Of a DNA stretch of 7,215 nucleotides, positions 1 through 6,137 are shown in pieces; the stretch's first letter is position 1; every line of letters starts with the position of its first letter. The stretch spans positions 1 through 7,215 of the forward strand of contig JAUVQW010000054.1 of the NCBI GenBank assembly GCA_030597945.1, in the 5' to 3' direction. This stretch comes from Actinomycetes bacterium (GTDB taxonomy: Bacteria > Actinomycetota > Aquicultoria > CAJVYJ01). The notes beneath the pieces were generated by a model, which was not told the DNA's origin, did no database searches, and saw nothing but the letters and a program-made list of their open reading frames with translations. A program made the position numbers and the translations under genes.

Positions 1-224
1 AGATCTTCTTCCGAAATATAACCGACCTTTACCAGGCGCTCTCCGATCGGGATCCGGTTATAATTAGAGACAGCACCAAAAATCTTGCCATTCCTAAAAT
101 AGATGAAAGCTTCAATATCACCCTCACCTCGTATAATGTGAAGAGAACCCGTCTTGTCTCCCGAGTTGATAATCTCGAAAATATGCTCAAGACTTATATC
201 TCTTAGATTTCCTTTTAAGCTCAT
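1..224 (-). CDS. DUF4388 (PatA N-terminal-like) domain protein, 3' end beyond window
   Basis: I translated this by hand. An ATG at 224-222 opens a frame that runs without a stop to the window edge, giving 74 full codons and two bases. The protein begins MSLKGNLRDISLEHIFEIIN and continues with a GxLHI...GDIEAFIYFRNGKIFGAVS segment. This is the DUF4388 pattern: an opening 'L.G.L.diSL..i...i' block, then 'G.L.i' and 'i.f..G.i..A', as in the N-terminus of the cyanobacterial regulator PatA and in many response-regulator-linked proteins. Residues 60-74 (IGERLVKVGYISEED) resemble the start of an 'LG.iLv..G.is.e.l' helical repeat often seen in DUF4388 and MshEN proteins. The gene starts 11 bases after the pilB stop and has its own GGAG, so it should be co-transcribed with pilB. 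The role is unknown; a regulatory or scaffold function linked to pili is an inference from context. Confidence 0.8.
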   Translation of the reverse strand, partial: MSLKGNLRDISLEHIFEIINSGDKTGSLHIIRGEGDIEAFIYFRNGKIFGAVSNYNRIPIGERLVKVGYISEED

Positions 225-229
225 TGTTT

Positions 230-233
230 CTCC
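230..233 (-). promoter_or_regulatory. Shine-Dalgarno site of the DUF4388 gene
   Basis: The minus strand reads GTGGAGAAACAATG. GGAG ends five bases before the ATG at 224. The site lies between the pilB stop codon (238-236) and the start, which supports this ATG and suggests efficient re-initiation after pilB. Confidence 0.65.
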
Positions 234-235
234 AC

Positions 236-1906
236 TTACGATGTTACTCTTGCAACCTCTTCAATAGAGGTAATCCCTTTAAGTGCCTTCTCTATCCCGT
301 CATGGCGAAGCGTTCTCATCCCCTGCTCCATTGCAACTCTTTTTATCTCTTCAGAGGTCGCTTCTTTAACAGCCAACCTCTCAATCTCCTCAGTGACAAG
401 CAGTATCTCATATAAACCGAGTCTTCCCTTGTAACCGGTATTGTTACACTTCTTACATCCTTTAGGGCGATAGAGGGTTGGGATTTTTCCAGTTACCTCT
501 ATTCCCATATCCTTTAGAAGTTGCTCGGTGGGTTCATAAGGTTCCTTACATTCCTTGCATAAAAGCCTCGCAAGCCTTTGTGCTATAACACAGTCCACAC
601 CAGAAGCTACAAGAAACGGTTCAATACCCATCTCAGTAAGGCGAGTTAGCGATCCGGCAGCGTCGTTAGTATGCAAAGTCGATAAGACAAGGTGGCCGGT
701 CAAAGCCGATTCGATAGCGATAAGTGCGGTCTCTTCATCCCTAATCTCACCGATCATGACGATATCGGGATCTTGCCTAAGTATAGACCTTAGAGCCGCC
801 GCAAATGACAGATCTGCCTTTACATTTACCTGGATCTGATTTATTCCGGCTACTCGATATTCGACTGGATCCTCAACTGTTATCAAATTCTTCGCAATAT
901 CATTTAAAATATTAAGCACCCCGTAAAGAGTAGTCGTCTTGCCGGAACCTGTAGGGCCGGTGATCAATATCGCTCCGTATGGTTTTGTAAAGGATGATTC
1001 AAAGCGGCCAAGAGACTCCTTGCTAAACCCTAAGTCCGTTAACTCCAACATGACCGCGTCCTTCCTAAGAAGCCTCATGACAATCAACTCTCCATAGATA
1101 TCGGGGAGTGAAGCCACCCTAAAATCAACCGGTTCATTATTTGCAGTTATTCCAAAACGTCCATCTTGAGGTTTACGCCTCTCGGCAATGTCCATACCTG
1201 ACATAATCTTTATTCTTGAGATCATGCCTCCCTGCACTTTTTTTGGAGAACGCATAGCTTCATGGAGAACACCATCTATACGGTATCTGACGCGAACATC
1301 TTTTTCTTGCGGCTCTATATAGATGTCACTGGCCCGGCTTCTAATCCCTTCCATTAAAATAAGATTTACAAGTTTTACGACCGGCGCTTCCTCGACATCA
1401 CCTTCTTCGGAGTCGCCCTCAATCTCCTCATCTTCAAATTCGCTGGAAATATTCTCTACCATATCGTCTACGGAGTTATCCAGCCTGGAAAACTTCTCTA
1501 TTGCGGAAATAATATCGCTTTCCGTCGCGACCACAATATCTATATCTTTCTTCGTCATTATCTGAATGTCGTCGATGGCGAATATGTTTGCGGGGTCGAC
1601 CATTGCTACGATCAACCTATCCCCGTTAAATCCGATGGGGATCAAGTCATGCTTAAGAGCTGTATAGTCGCTTACCAATATCGAGGCACTGGCATCTATT
1701 TCATAGTCATCGAGTTTTACAAATTCCAGTTTCATGGAATCGGCTATCACTTTGGCGATGTTTTCCTCTGATGACATGCCAAGCTCTTGAATTACTCTAG
1801 GCAGCCCTTTACCGTTTTGGGCAGCTAAAGCTTCCTCCAATTCTTCTTCTGTAAGCAGTTTGGAGTCTAATATAATACGTTCAAGCCTTCGACTGACTCT
1901 TACCAC
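236..1906 (-). CDS. pilB: PilB/GspE family type IV pilus (type II secretion) assembly ATPase
   Basis: This is a 556-residue hexameric ATPase of the T2SSE family, expected to power pilin assembly from the cytoplasmic face of the membrane. Residues 1-65 form a MshEN-like helical domain and about 66-140 the rest of the GspE N-terminal domain. Residues 143-175 are a very acidic linker (16 of 33 are D or E). The N2 domain follows from about 176. Visible motifs are Walker A GPTGSGKTT (317-325), Asp box ITVEDPVEY (E345, D346), Walker B DPDIVMIGEIRD (379-390), His box TGHLVLSTLHTND (403-415) and a zinc tetracysteine C450, C453, C484, C487. The arginines of FRVAS (R263) and VMRLL (R278) are kept. Two usually conserved positions differ: Y196 in SDIYIEP (normally His) and L274 in YGELIV (normally Lys or Arg). 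The start is GTG, one base after the aroE stop. The zinc motif and length favour PilB/GspE over PilT, which is shorter and lacks the tetracysteine. Confidence 0.95.
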   Translation of the reverse strand: MVRVSRRLERIILDSKLLTEEELEEALAAQNGKGLPRVIQELGMSSEENIAKVIADSMKLEFVKLDDYEIDASASILVSDYTALKHDLIPIGFNGDRLIVAMVDPANIFAIDDIQIMTKKDIDIVVATESDIISAIEKFSRLDNSVDDMVENISSEFEDEEIEGDSEEGDVEEAPVVKLVNLILMEGIRSRASDIYIEPQEKDVRVRYRIDGVLHEAMRSPKKVQGGMISRIKIMSGMDIAERRKPQDGRFGITANNEPVDFRVASLPDIYGELIVMRLLRKDAVMLELTDLGFSKESLGRFESSFTKPYGAILITGPTGSGKTTTLYGVLNILNDIAKNLITVEDPVEYRVAGINQIQVNVKADLSFAAALRSILRQDPDIVMIGEIRDEETALIAIESALTGHLVLSTLHTNDAAGSLTRLTEMGIEPFLVASGVDCVIAQRLARLLCKECKEPYEPTEQLLKDMGIEVTGKIPTLYRPKGCKKCNNTGYKGRLGLYEILLVTEEIERLAVKEATSEEIKRVAMEQGMRTLRHDGIEKALKGITSIEEVARVTS

Positions 1907-1907
1907 A

Positions 1908-2774
1908 CTAGGCCTTTCTTTCCATCAAGTAGTTTAAGGTCTCTATCATCTTATCGGCAGGGGGTTTTAAACCCGTCCATATTTCCCAAGCTATCATCCC
2001 TTGATAGAGAAGCATTTTTGTTCCGTTTAGCGTCTTGGCGCCAAGCTCGTTTGCCCTCTTTAAAAATTCCGTTTCTACCGGATCGTAAATAAGATCATAA
2101 ACCAAATGGCCGGCTCCGATTTCACTGACATCAATCGGTAGTCCCGGATTACCCCTCATCCCGACAGATGTAGCGTTTACGATCAACTGGCAACCTTTTT
2201 TGGCAGACACTATTTTTTCGTCATTTTGAGATAAAACCTTTACCTCGCATTCCGGGAAGTTATCCTTGATGAGGGCCGTCAATATCTTTGCCTTATTGGA
2301 AGTCCTGTTTACTACTGTTAAACTGCTTACATTACTCATCGCAAGCGAAATTGCGACCGATCTGGCAGCCCCTCCCGCTCCGATGATAAGAGCATCTTTA
2401 CCCTCCGGCAGAAAATCAGCATCTATCTTTAAGCTTTCGATAAAACCTCGGCCATCGGTATTGTGCCCGACCAATCGGTCGTCATCCCTTTTCACCGTAT
2501 TAACAGCATCGGCAAGTATTGCTTCTTCGCTTAGTCCATCTAAGTACTCGATAACAGTCTTCTTGTGAGGCATGGTCACGTTAAAACCCATAAAACCCAT
2601 GGCCTTTATTCCATCTACGGCCGCTTCCAGGTCATCGGGCGAAACGGAAAGCGGTAAGTATGCCCAGTCTAGACCGACTTCTGTAAAAGCGGCGTTATGA
2701 AGGCTAGGGGAAAAAGTGTGTTCAATCGGCCATCCGATGATCCCCACTAACTTTGTCTTCCCGTCTATCTTCAC
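1908..2774 (-). CDS. aroE: Shikimate dehydrogenase (NADP+)
   Basis: A cytosolic enzyme of the shikimate pathway that reduces 3-dehydroshikimate to shikimate with NADPH, feeding chorismate and aromatic amino-acid synthesis. The 288-residue length is normal for AroE. The substrate-binding half shows SPSLHN (S22, S24), NVTMPHK with catalytic K71, N92, and NTDG with catalytic D107. The Rossmann half shows the glycine loop GAGGAARS (132-139) and the NRT motif (156-158) that in AroE contacts the NADP 2'-phosphate. NATSVGM (200-206), YDLIYDP (226-232) and the C-terminal MLLYQG (Q258) complete the family pattern. The NRT motif and complete shikimate pocket favour AroE over the quinate/shikimate paralogue YdiB. 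The start is GTG at 2774 with a well-placed AGGAG; the stop is TAG. A 68-base gap separates it from the acylphosphatase gene, and pilB follows after one base. Confidence 0.96.
   Translation of the reverse strand: MKIDGKTKLVGIIGWPIEHTFSPSLHNAAFTEVGLDWAYLPLSVSPDDLEAAVDGIKAMGFMGFNVTMPHKKTVIEYLDGLSEEAILADAVNTVKRDDDRLVGHNTDGRGFIESLKIDADFLPEGKDALIIGAGGAARSVAISLAMSNVSSLTVVNRTSNKAKILTALIKDNFPECEVKVLSQNDEKIVSAKKGCQLIVNATSVGMRGNPGLPIDVSEIGAGHLVYDLIYDPVETEFLKRANELGAKTLNGTKMLLYQGMIAWEIWTGLKPPADKMIETLNYLMERKA
1913..1918 (-). promoter_or_regulatory. Shine-Dalgarno site for the GTG start of pilB
   Basis: The minus strand reads GAAAGGCCTAGTGTG. GAAAGG lies six bases upstream of the GTG at 1906, inside the last codons of aroE. 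It supports the GTG start, since no ATG lies at a comparable place, and fits translational coupling of aroE and pilB. Confidence 0.5.
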
Positions 2775-2782
2775 TCTACTTA

Positions 2783-2787
2783 CTCCT
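2783..2787 (-). promoter_or_regulatory. Shine-Dalgarno site for the GTG start of aroE
   Basis: The minus strand reads TTAGGAGTAAGTAGAGTG. AGGAG lies eight bases before the GTG at 2774, and this decides the non-ATG start. The rest of the 2775-2842 spacer is AT-rich and holds only a weak -10-like TATAGT (2816-2821) without a matching -35. Confidence 0.7.
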
Positions 2788-2842
2788 AATCCAGATTTAT
2801 TATTAATTCTTTCAAACTATACTAATCGACCAAAACAAACGC

Positions 2843-3124
2843 CTACTCGATATTAAAATCTTTGATTTTTGCTTCCGGCCTTGACCAAGAAACCTCGATA
2901 TCGGAAACCTCAGCCGACAACGGACCGCCATTATTTACATTCTCTATCAACGTCTCGAGCTGATCACGCTCCCCCTGGGCGATGATCTCGACGCTTCCAT
3001 CTATAAGATTCTTTGCCCGACCTCTAAGCCCCAACTTTTCCGACTCACTTTTTACATAATACCTAAACCCGACCCCCTGAACTACGCCTTTGACCTTTAT
3101 CTTTATTTCCTCAATCGCAATCAT
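2843..3124 (-). CDS. acyP: Acylphosphatase
   Basis: A small cytosolic enzyme that hydrolyses carboxyl-phosphate bonds such as acetyl phosphate or 1,3-bisphosphoglycerate; its physiological substrate in bacteria is usually unclear. The signature KVKGVVQGVGFRYYV holds the phosphate-binding loop and the catalytic arginine, R21 from the ATG used here. AKNLIDGSVEIIAQG holds the catalytic asparagine, N39, in the usual second motif, although the common 'GWV.N' reads GRAKN. I chose the ATG at 3124, giving 93 residues, a standard family length. Its ATG overlaps the TGA of the upstream gene as ATGA, and AAGGGGG directly precedes it. An in-frame TTG at 3136 would add four residues but has no visible Shine-Dalgarno site. 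The stop is TAG. Its coupling to a HAD phosphatase gene suggests a shared transcript, not necessarily a shared pathway. Confidence 0.92.
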   Translation of the reverse strand: MIAIEEIKIKVKGVVQGVGFRYYVKSESEKLGLRGRAKNLIDGSVEIIAQGERDQLETLIENVNNGGPLSAEVSDIEVSWSRPEAKIKDFNIE

Positions 3125-3669
3125 CCCCCTTGCCAATTCTGAAGAAATCCAAGTTTTGTCAACCGGTCCAATATACCTCTCTCAACATGTCGAAGCATTT
3201 TTGTATGTAAAAGATCTATGCTGCTTACCGGAGAGACAAGGATCGTCATCAGGCCAAATTGGTTGGCACCGTAGATATCTGTAAAAAGCTGATCACCGAT
3301 GGCGACTGAATTATCTTTATTTGATCCGATAAGATCCATTGCCAACCGAAAAGCTCTTTTCAACGGCTTAACCGCTCTCCCTAAAACAGGTACTCCTGCC
3401 TCTTTACCAAAATTACTTACTCTCTCACCCCAGTTATTTGATACGATGACGATTTTAAAGCCCTCATCTAAAAGTCTCTCAAACAACTCTTTTAATTCAG
3501 ACGACACTTGATTACTATCTCTTGCTACCAAGGTGTTATCCAGATCGAATAAGAGATTTGTCCTTCCTTGATCTCTTAATTCAGTGTAATCAATATCGAA
3601 GACAGTGGCAGAATATCTGGATGGACAGAACCTTCGTAGCAGACGCATTTTAATATTTTCCCTACTCAT
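3121..3669 (-). CDS. yqeG: YqeG family HAD-IIIA phosphatase
   Basis: A 182-residue HAD-superfamily hydrolase of the YqeG type. All four HAD motifs are visible: motif I FDLDNTL with nucleophile D42 and acid/base D44; motif II IVIVSN with S77; motif III K101 in AVKPLKRAF; and motif IV AIGDQLFTDIYGAN, with GDQ at 125-127 and D131 for Mg2+. The N-terminal RRFCPSRYSATVFDIDY stretch is typical of the YqeG family, and the absence of a large cap insert fits subclass IIIA. The bacterial substrate is not established; the fold is related to mitochondrial phosphatidylglycerophosphate phosphatase (Gep4/PTPMT-like function), so that activity is possible but unproven. The start overlaps the upstream stop as ATGA, with an AGGA-type site close by, and the stop overlaps the acylphosphatase start the same way. 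In B. subtilis yqeG lies two genes before aroE; here acylphosphatase stands between them and the GTPase gene yqeH is absent. Confidence 0.93.
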   Translation of the reverse strand: MSRENIKMRLLRRFCPSRYSATVFDIDYTELRDQGRTNLLFDLDNTLVARDSNQVSSELKELFERLLDEGFKIVIVSNNWGERVSNFGKEAGVPVLGRAVKPLKRAFRLAMDLIGSNKDNSVAIGDQLFTDIYGANQFGLMTILVSPVSSIDLLHTKMLRHVERGILDRLTKLGFLQNWQGG

Positions 3670-4901
3670 CTTCCTATCTTTAATGCTTGCCCCACTTCAC
3701 ATTTTTTTCTAATTAATGAACCCTTCCTGATGTCTCCATTAAATCGTAGCTCCACCCTTTGGTTCGCATGCGCCTCCTCTTGAGGCTCTCCATCCACTAA
3801 AATATCGTTTAATCTCTCCTTTGAAATTATCATTCCCGGTTGCAAAAGCTCGATCTCATCGCCCACTCTCATCCTGTTTCTTACATCAACGATGGCTGAA
3901 GACCGGCCCCTAGCGATACTGTCGACTATTCCAACGAAATCATAATCCCTGATATACTTCGAGTCCCCCATCGATTCACTCTCACCGACATCTGAAATAA
4001 ATCCATTCGTATAGGGACGGTGGCTCACTTTTTCCAATTCACGTCGCCATTTACTTTCGAATCTAAAAGATGTGCCTTCTTTATAGTATCTGTCGATAAT
4101 ATCCCTGTATACGCCAACTACAGTAGCTAGATAATGAAGACTTTTCATCCTTCCTTCTATCTTAAAAGAATCGACACCGTTGTCGATGAGCTCCGGAATA
4201 TGTTCAGCCAGACAAAGATCTTTCGAATTGAAGAAATAATATCCCCGATCGTCACTATCTACCGGATAATACTCACCCGGGCGTTTCTCCTCCATCAGAT
4301 GGTAATTCCATCTGCAGCTATGGGCGCAATCGCCTCTATTACCATCTCTGCCCACCATATATTTACTTAGGTGACAACGACCAGAAAATGAGATGCACAT
4401 AGCGCCGTGAACAAATGCCTCAATCTCTATTTCGGTCTTTTCACAGATCAAAGCGATATCATCGAGTTTAAGCTCTCTGGCTAAGGTGACTCTTCTGATA
4501 CCGGCCGCGGACCAAAAATCTACCGCAAATTTATTCAATGTATTCGCCTGAGTGCTAAGATGGACTTTCATATTGGGATGCTTTTCTCTTACGACATTTA
4601 AAATCCCCGGATCAGATATGATAAGTGCGTCGACGCCGCTGGAAATTACCCTTTCCAAAAGATCGTCAAAACCATTAAAGTCGTTATTGTGGGCATATAT
4701 GTTAATGGCCAGATAGACTTTAACATCTCTTTTATGAGCGTAGTCAACGGCTTCGATCAAAGCATCTGCTGTAAAGTTTCCCGCTCCCGCCCTAAGACTA
4801 TATCCATCTAGGCCGATATAGACCGCATCGGCACCGTAAAGAATAGCAAACTTTAATTTTTCCATATTTCCAGCAGGAGCTAAAAGCTCAACTTTTTTCA
4901 T
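3666..4901 (-). CDS. trhP: U32 family protein, likely tRNA 5-hydroxyuridine synthesis protein TrhP (YrrO-like)
   Basis: A 411-residue protein long annotated as 'peptidase U32' or collagenase-like. Relatives (E. coli TrhP/YegQ, B. subtilis YrrN/YrrO) act in prephenate-dependent hydroxylation of tRNA wobble U34 to ho5U, and UbiU/UbiV in anaerobic ubiquinone hydroxylation. The opening KVELLAPAGNMEKLKFAILYGADAVY is typical. The U32 signature E-x-F-x2-G-A-M-C-x4-G-x-C-x-L-S is complete at residues 161-179. C169, C176, C192 and C230 have spacing very close to the [4Fe-4S] ligands of UbiU; C196 is extra. Residues from about 320 form the C-terminal U32 beta domain (VGDEIELLQPG). The single two-domain gene looks YrrO-like; no YrrN partner is seen. 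Its place after mltG and ruvX matches B. subtilis. The ATG at 4901 has a weak AAGG ten bases upstream. True protease activity is doubtful for the family. Shikimate-pathway AroE nearby is a plausible link, since prephenate is the hydroxyl donor. Confidence 0.9.
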   Translation of the reverse strand: MKKVELLAPAGNMEKLKFAILYGADAVYIGLDGYSLRAGAGNFTADALIEAVDYAHKRDVKVYLAINIYAHNNDFNGFDDLLERVISSGVDALIISDPGILNVVREKHPNMKVHLSTQANTLNKFAVDFWSAAGIRRVTLARELKLDDIALICEKTEIEIEAFVHGAMCISFSGRCHLSKYMVGRDGNRGDCAHSCRWNYHLMEEKRPGEYYPVDSDDRGYYFFNSKDLCLAEHIPELIDNGVDSFKIEGRMKSLHYLATVVGVYRDIIDRYYKEGTSFRFESKWRRELEKVSHRPYTNGFISDVGESESMGDSKYIRDYDFVGIVDSIARGRSSAIVDVRNRMRVGDEIELLQPGMIISKERLNDILVDGEPQEEAHANQRVELRFNGDIRKGSLIRKKCEVGQALKIGR

Positions 4902-4979
4902 CGGATGATAACCTTGTCTCTTTTATCTTTTTTAAATTTTTCTAACAGTTGATGATAACTGAAATAGGGGGGAAAAGCA

Positions 4980-6083
4980 TCAATTCATCTGCTTTTTAGC
5001 TTCAAGAAATTCATCGTAATTGCTGGTAAATGTATGGCTTCCATCTGGTGATGTCAGGACATAGTACAGATAATCTACTTGCGCCGGGGCCAGTGCCGCC
5101 TGCATCGAATCAACTCCGGGATTGGCTATCGGTCCGGGTGGAAGACCTTGTTTTTGATAGGTATTATAGGGAGAATCATACTTTGTATCTTCTATTGTAA
5201 GAACTTCTTTTCTTTCCGGAAGAACGTACTGTATAGTCGCATCGATCTGAAGTGGCATCCCGAGCTCGATCCGATTATAGATTACGGCCGCCATAAGAGG
5301 GCGTTCTTCAGGCACTTTGGCCTCTTTTTCAATTAGTGATGCAATTATAACTATATCTTTCTTGCTTAGGCCTCTTTGTTCCGCCGATGACCAATCCAGG
5401 CTCTTGGTCTCCAGCTCATACTGGGATAGAAGCTTTTTGACGACTTTTTTTGGATCGTCATTTTTTTCAAAAGTGTACGTCTTTGGGAAAAGATAACCTT
5501 CAAGGTCCTTTGCCCCCGCCGGAAGGGTCGTTAATTCGTAATCATTGATCGCACTACCTTTAGTCACCGCTTCAAACTCGCTTTTGTCCCTCTTAAAAAC
5601 ATCTGCAAGTCTCTGATTGACCTGGTCGATCGTGTACCCCTCGGGGATAACCACTGTCACGGTCTCTCTTTTTGGCCCACTTGTTAATTTATCGGCGATC
5701 TCATCGAATGTCATTTCTGAATTCAGGGTATAGTCGCCCGGAAGAAACCGGCCATCGATATTATTTAGGCTTGCGTAGATACGAAAGGTGAAGGCATTTT
5801 TGATTATTCCTTCTTCGGCTAATCTTTCTGCAATATCTGCTGAGCTAAATCCTTTAGGAATATTTATTGTCGCCGTCGCTGCCTTGTTATTGCCGGTTGA
5901 TCCATTACCCTGAAATGCAACAAAAGAGCCGGCTATAAATCCGACAATGATAAGTAAGCCGATAAGGCCGAAAAGGTAGGAAATCAACCTTCCCCTTCTC
6001 TTCTTCACAAACTTCTTATTGTTTGTTTTAAGTATTGCCTTATCAGTTTTTAATCTATGTTTTGCGCTATGTTTTCCGGCCAT
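4980..6083 (-). CDS. mltG: Endolytic murein transglycosylase MltG (YceG-like)
   Basis: A membrane-anchored lytic transglycosylase that cuts nascent glycan strands and sets their length during peptidoglycan synthesis. Of 367 residues, 1-32 are cytoplasmic and strongly basic, 33-57 form one transmembrane helix (LISYLFGLIGLLIIVGFIAG), and the rest lies outside. A short Gly/Ser/Asn linker (58-68) precedes a LysM-like segment (about 72-137: INIPKGFSSADIAERLAEEGII). The catalytic YceG domain shows EGYLFPKTY (195-203), ASLIEKEA with the invariant glutamates E252 and E254 (one corresponds to the E. coli catalytic Glu), AVIYNRIELGMPLQIDATIQY, YNTY.KQGLPPGPIANPG (306-323) and a terminal FTSNYDEF. All these motifs are intact. 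The ATG at 6083 has a GAGGG eight bases upstream and is preceded by an extended -10 promoter candidate, so mltG may head its own transcript. Gene order with ruvX and U32 is as in Bacillus yrrK-yrrL-yrrN/O. Confidence 0.96.
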   Translation of the reverse strand: MAGKHSAKHRLKTDKAILKTNNKKFVKKRRGRLISYLFGLIGLLIIVGFIAGSFVAFQGNGSTGNNKAATATINIPKGFSSADIAERLAEEGIIKNAFTFRIYASLNNIDGRFLPGDYTLNSEMTFDEIADKLTSGPKRETVTVVIPEGYTIDQVNQRLADVFKRDKSEFEAVTKGSAINDYELTTLPAGAKDLEGYLFPKTYTFEKNDDPKKVVKKLLSQYELETKSLDWSSAEQRGLSKKDIVIIASLIEKEAKVPEERPLMAAVIYNRIELGMPLQIDATIQYVLPERKEVLTIEDTKYDSPYNTYQKQGLPPGPIANPGVDSMQAALAPAQVDYLYYVLTSPDGSHTFTSNYDEFLEAKKQMN

Positions 6084-6091
6084 AGGTCAAT

Positions 6092-6096
6092 CCCTC
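6092..6096 (-). promoter_or_regulatory. Shine-Dalgarno site of mltG
   Basis: The minus strand reads AGAGGGATTGACCTATG. GAGGG lies eight bases before the mltG ATG and fixes that start. Confidence 0.65.
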
Positions 6097-6107
6097 TAAA
6101 CTTTAAG

Positions 6108-6116
6108 ATTATAACA
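6108..6116 (-). promoter_or_regulatory. Extended -10 promoter candidate for mltG
   Basis: In the 54-base ruvX-mltG gap the minus strand carries TGTTATAAT, a perfect TATAAT preceded by a TGn extended -10 element. A -35 at the usual 17-base spacing would be GTCTCA, a poor match; a better-looking TTGACG overlaps the ruvX stop but is 22 bases away, too far. Extended -10 promoters can act with a weak -35. Transcription would start near 6101, giving a leader of about 18 bases that just includes the GAGGG site. This is read from sequence only. Confidence 0.45.
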
Positions 6117-6137
6117 CCTGAAATGACATGTGAGACG

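Noticed and set aside
224..415. Plus-strand open frames, for example 224-415, 555-839, 1323-1565, 2266-2568, 4134-4370 and 6621-6851
   Set aside because: Each lies antisense to a well-supported minus-strand gene, encodes low-complexity or unrecognisable protein and has no family motifs. They are shadows of the real genes.
2816..2821. TATAGT as a -10 box for an aroE promoter
   Set aside because: It matches the consensus at five of six bases, but there is no -35-like hexamer at 15-18 bases and no TGn extension, and AT-rich spacers give such matches by chance.
3125..3136. TTG at 3136 as the acylphosphatase start
   Set aside because: It has no Shine-Dalgarno site and would make an unusual 16-base overlap. 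The ATG four codons later gives an ATGA overlap and a standard protein length.
3090..3284. Plus-strand frame across the acylphosphatase/yqeG junction
   Set aside because: It is antisense to two conserved, overlapping genes and shows no motif or ribosome binding site of note.
3666..4901. Reading the U32 gene as a secreted collagenase or virulence protease
   Set aside because: There is no signal peptide, the four cysteines fit an iron-sulfur cluster, and the gene neighbourhood is that of tRNA modification and housekeeping genes.
4946..4961. Inverted repeat CAGTT-6 bases-AACTG in the mltG-U32 gap, considered as a terminator or operator
   Set aside because: The stem has only five pairs, and no T-tract follows on either strand. 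The whole 4902-4979 gap is otherwise AT-rich with no clear promoter.
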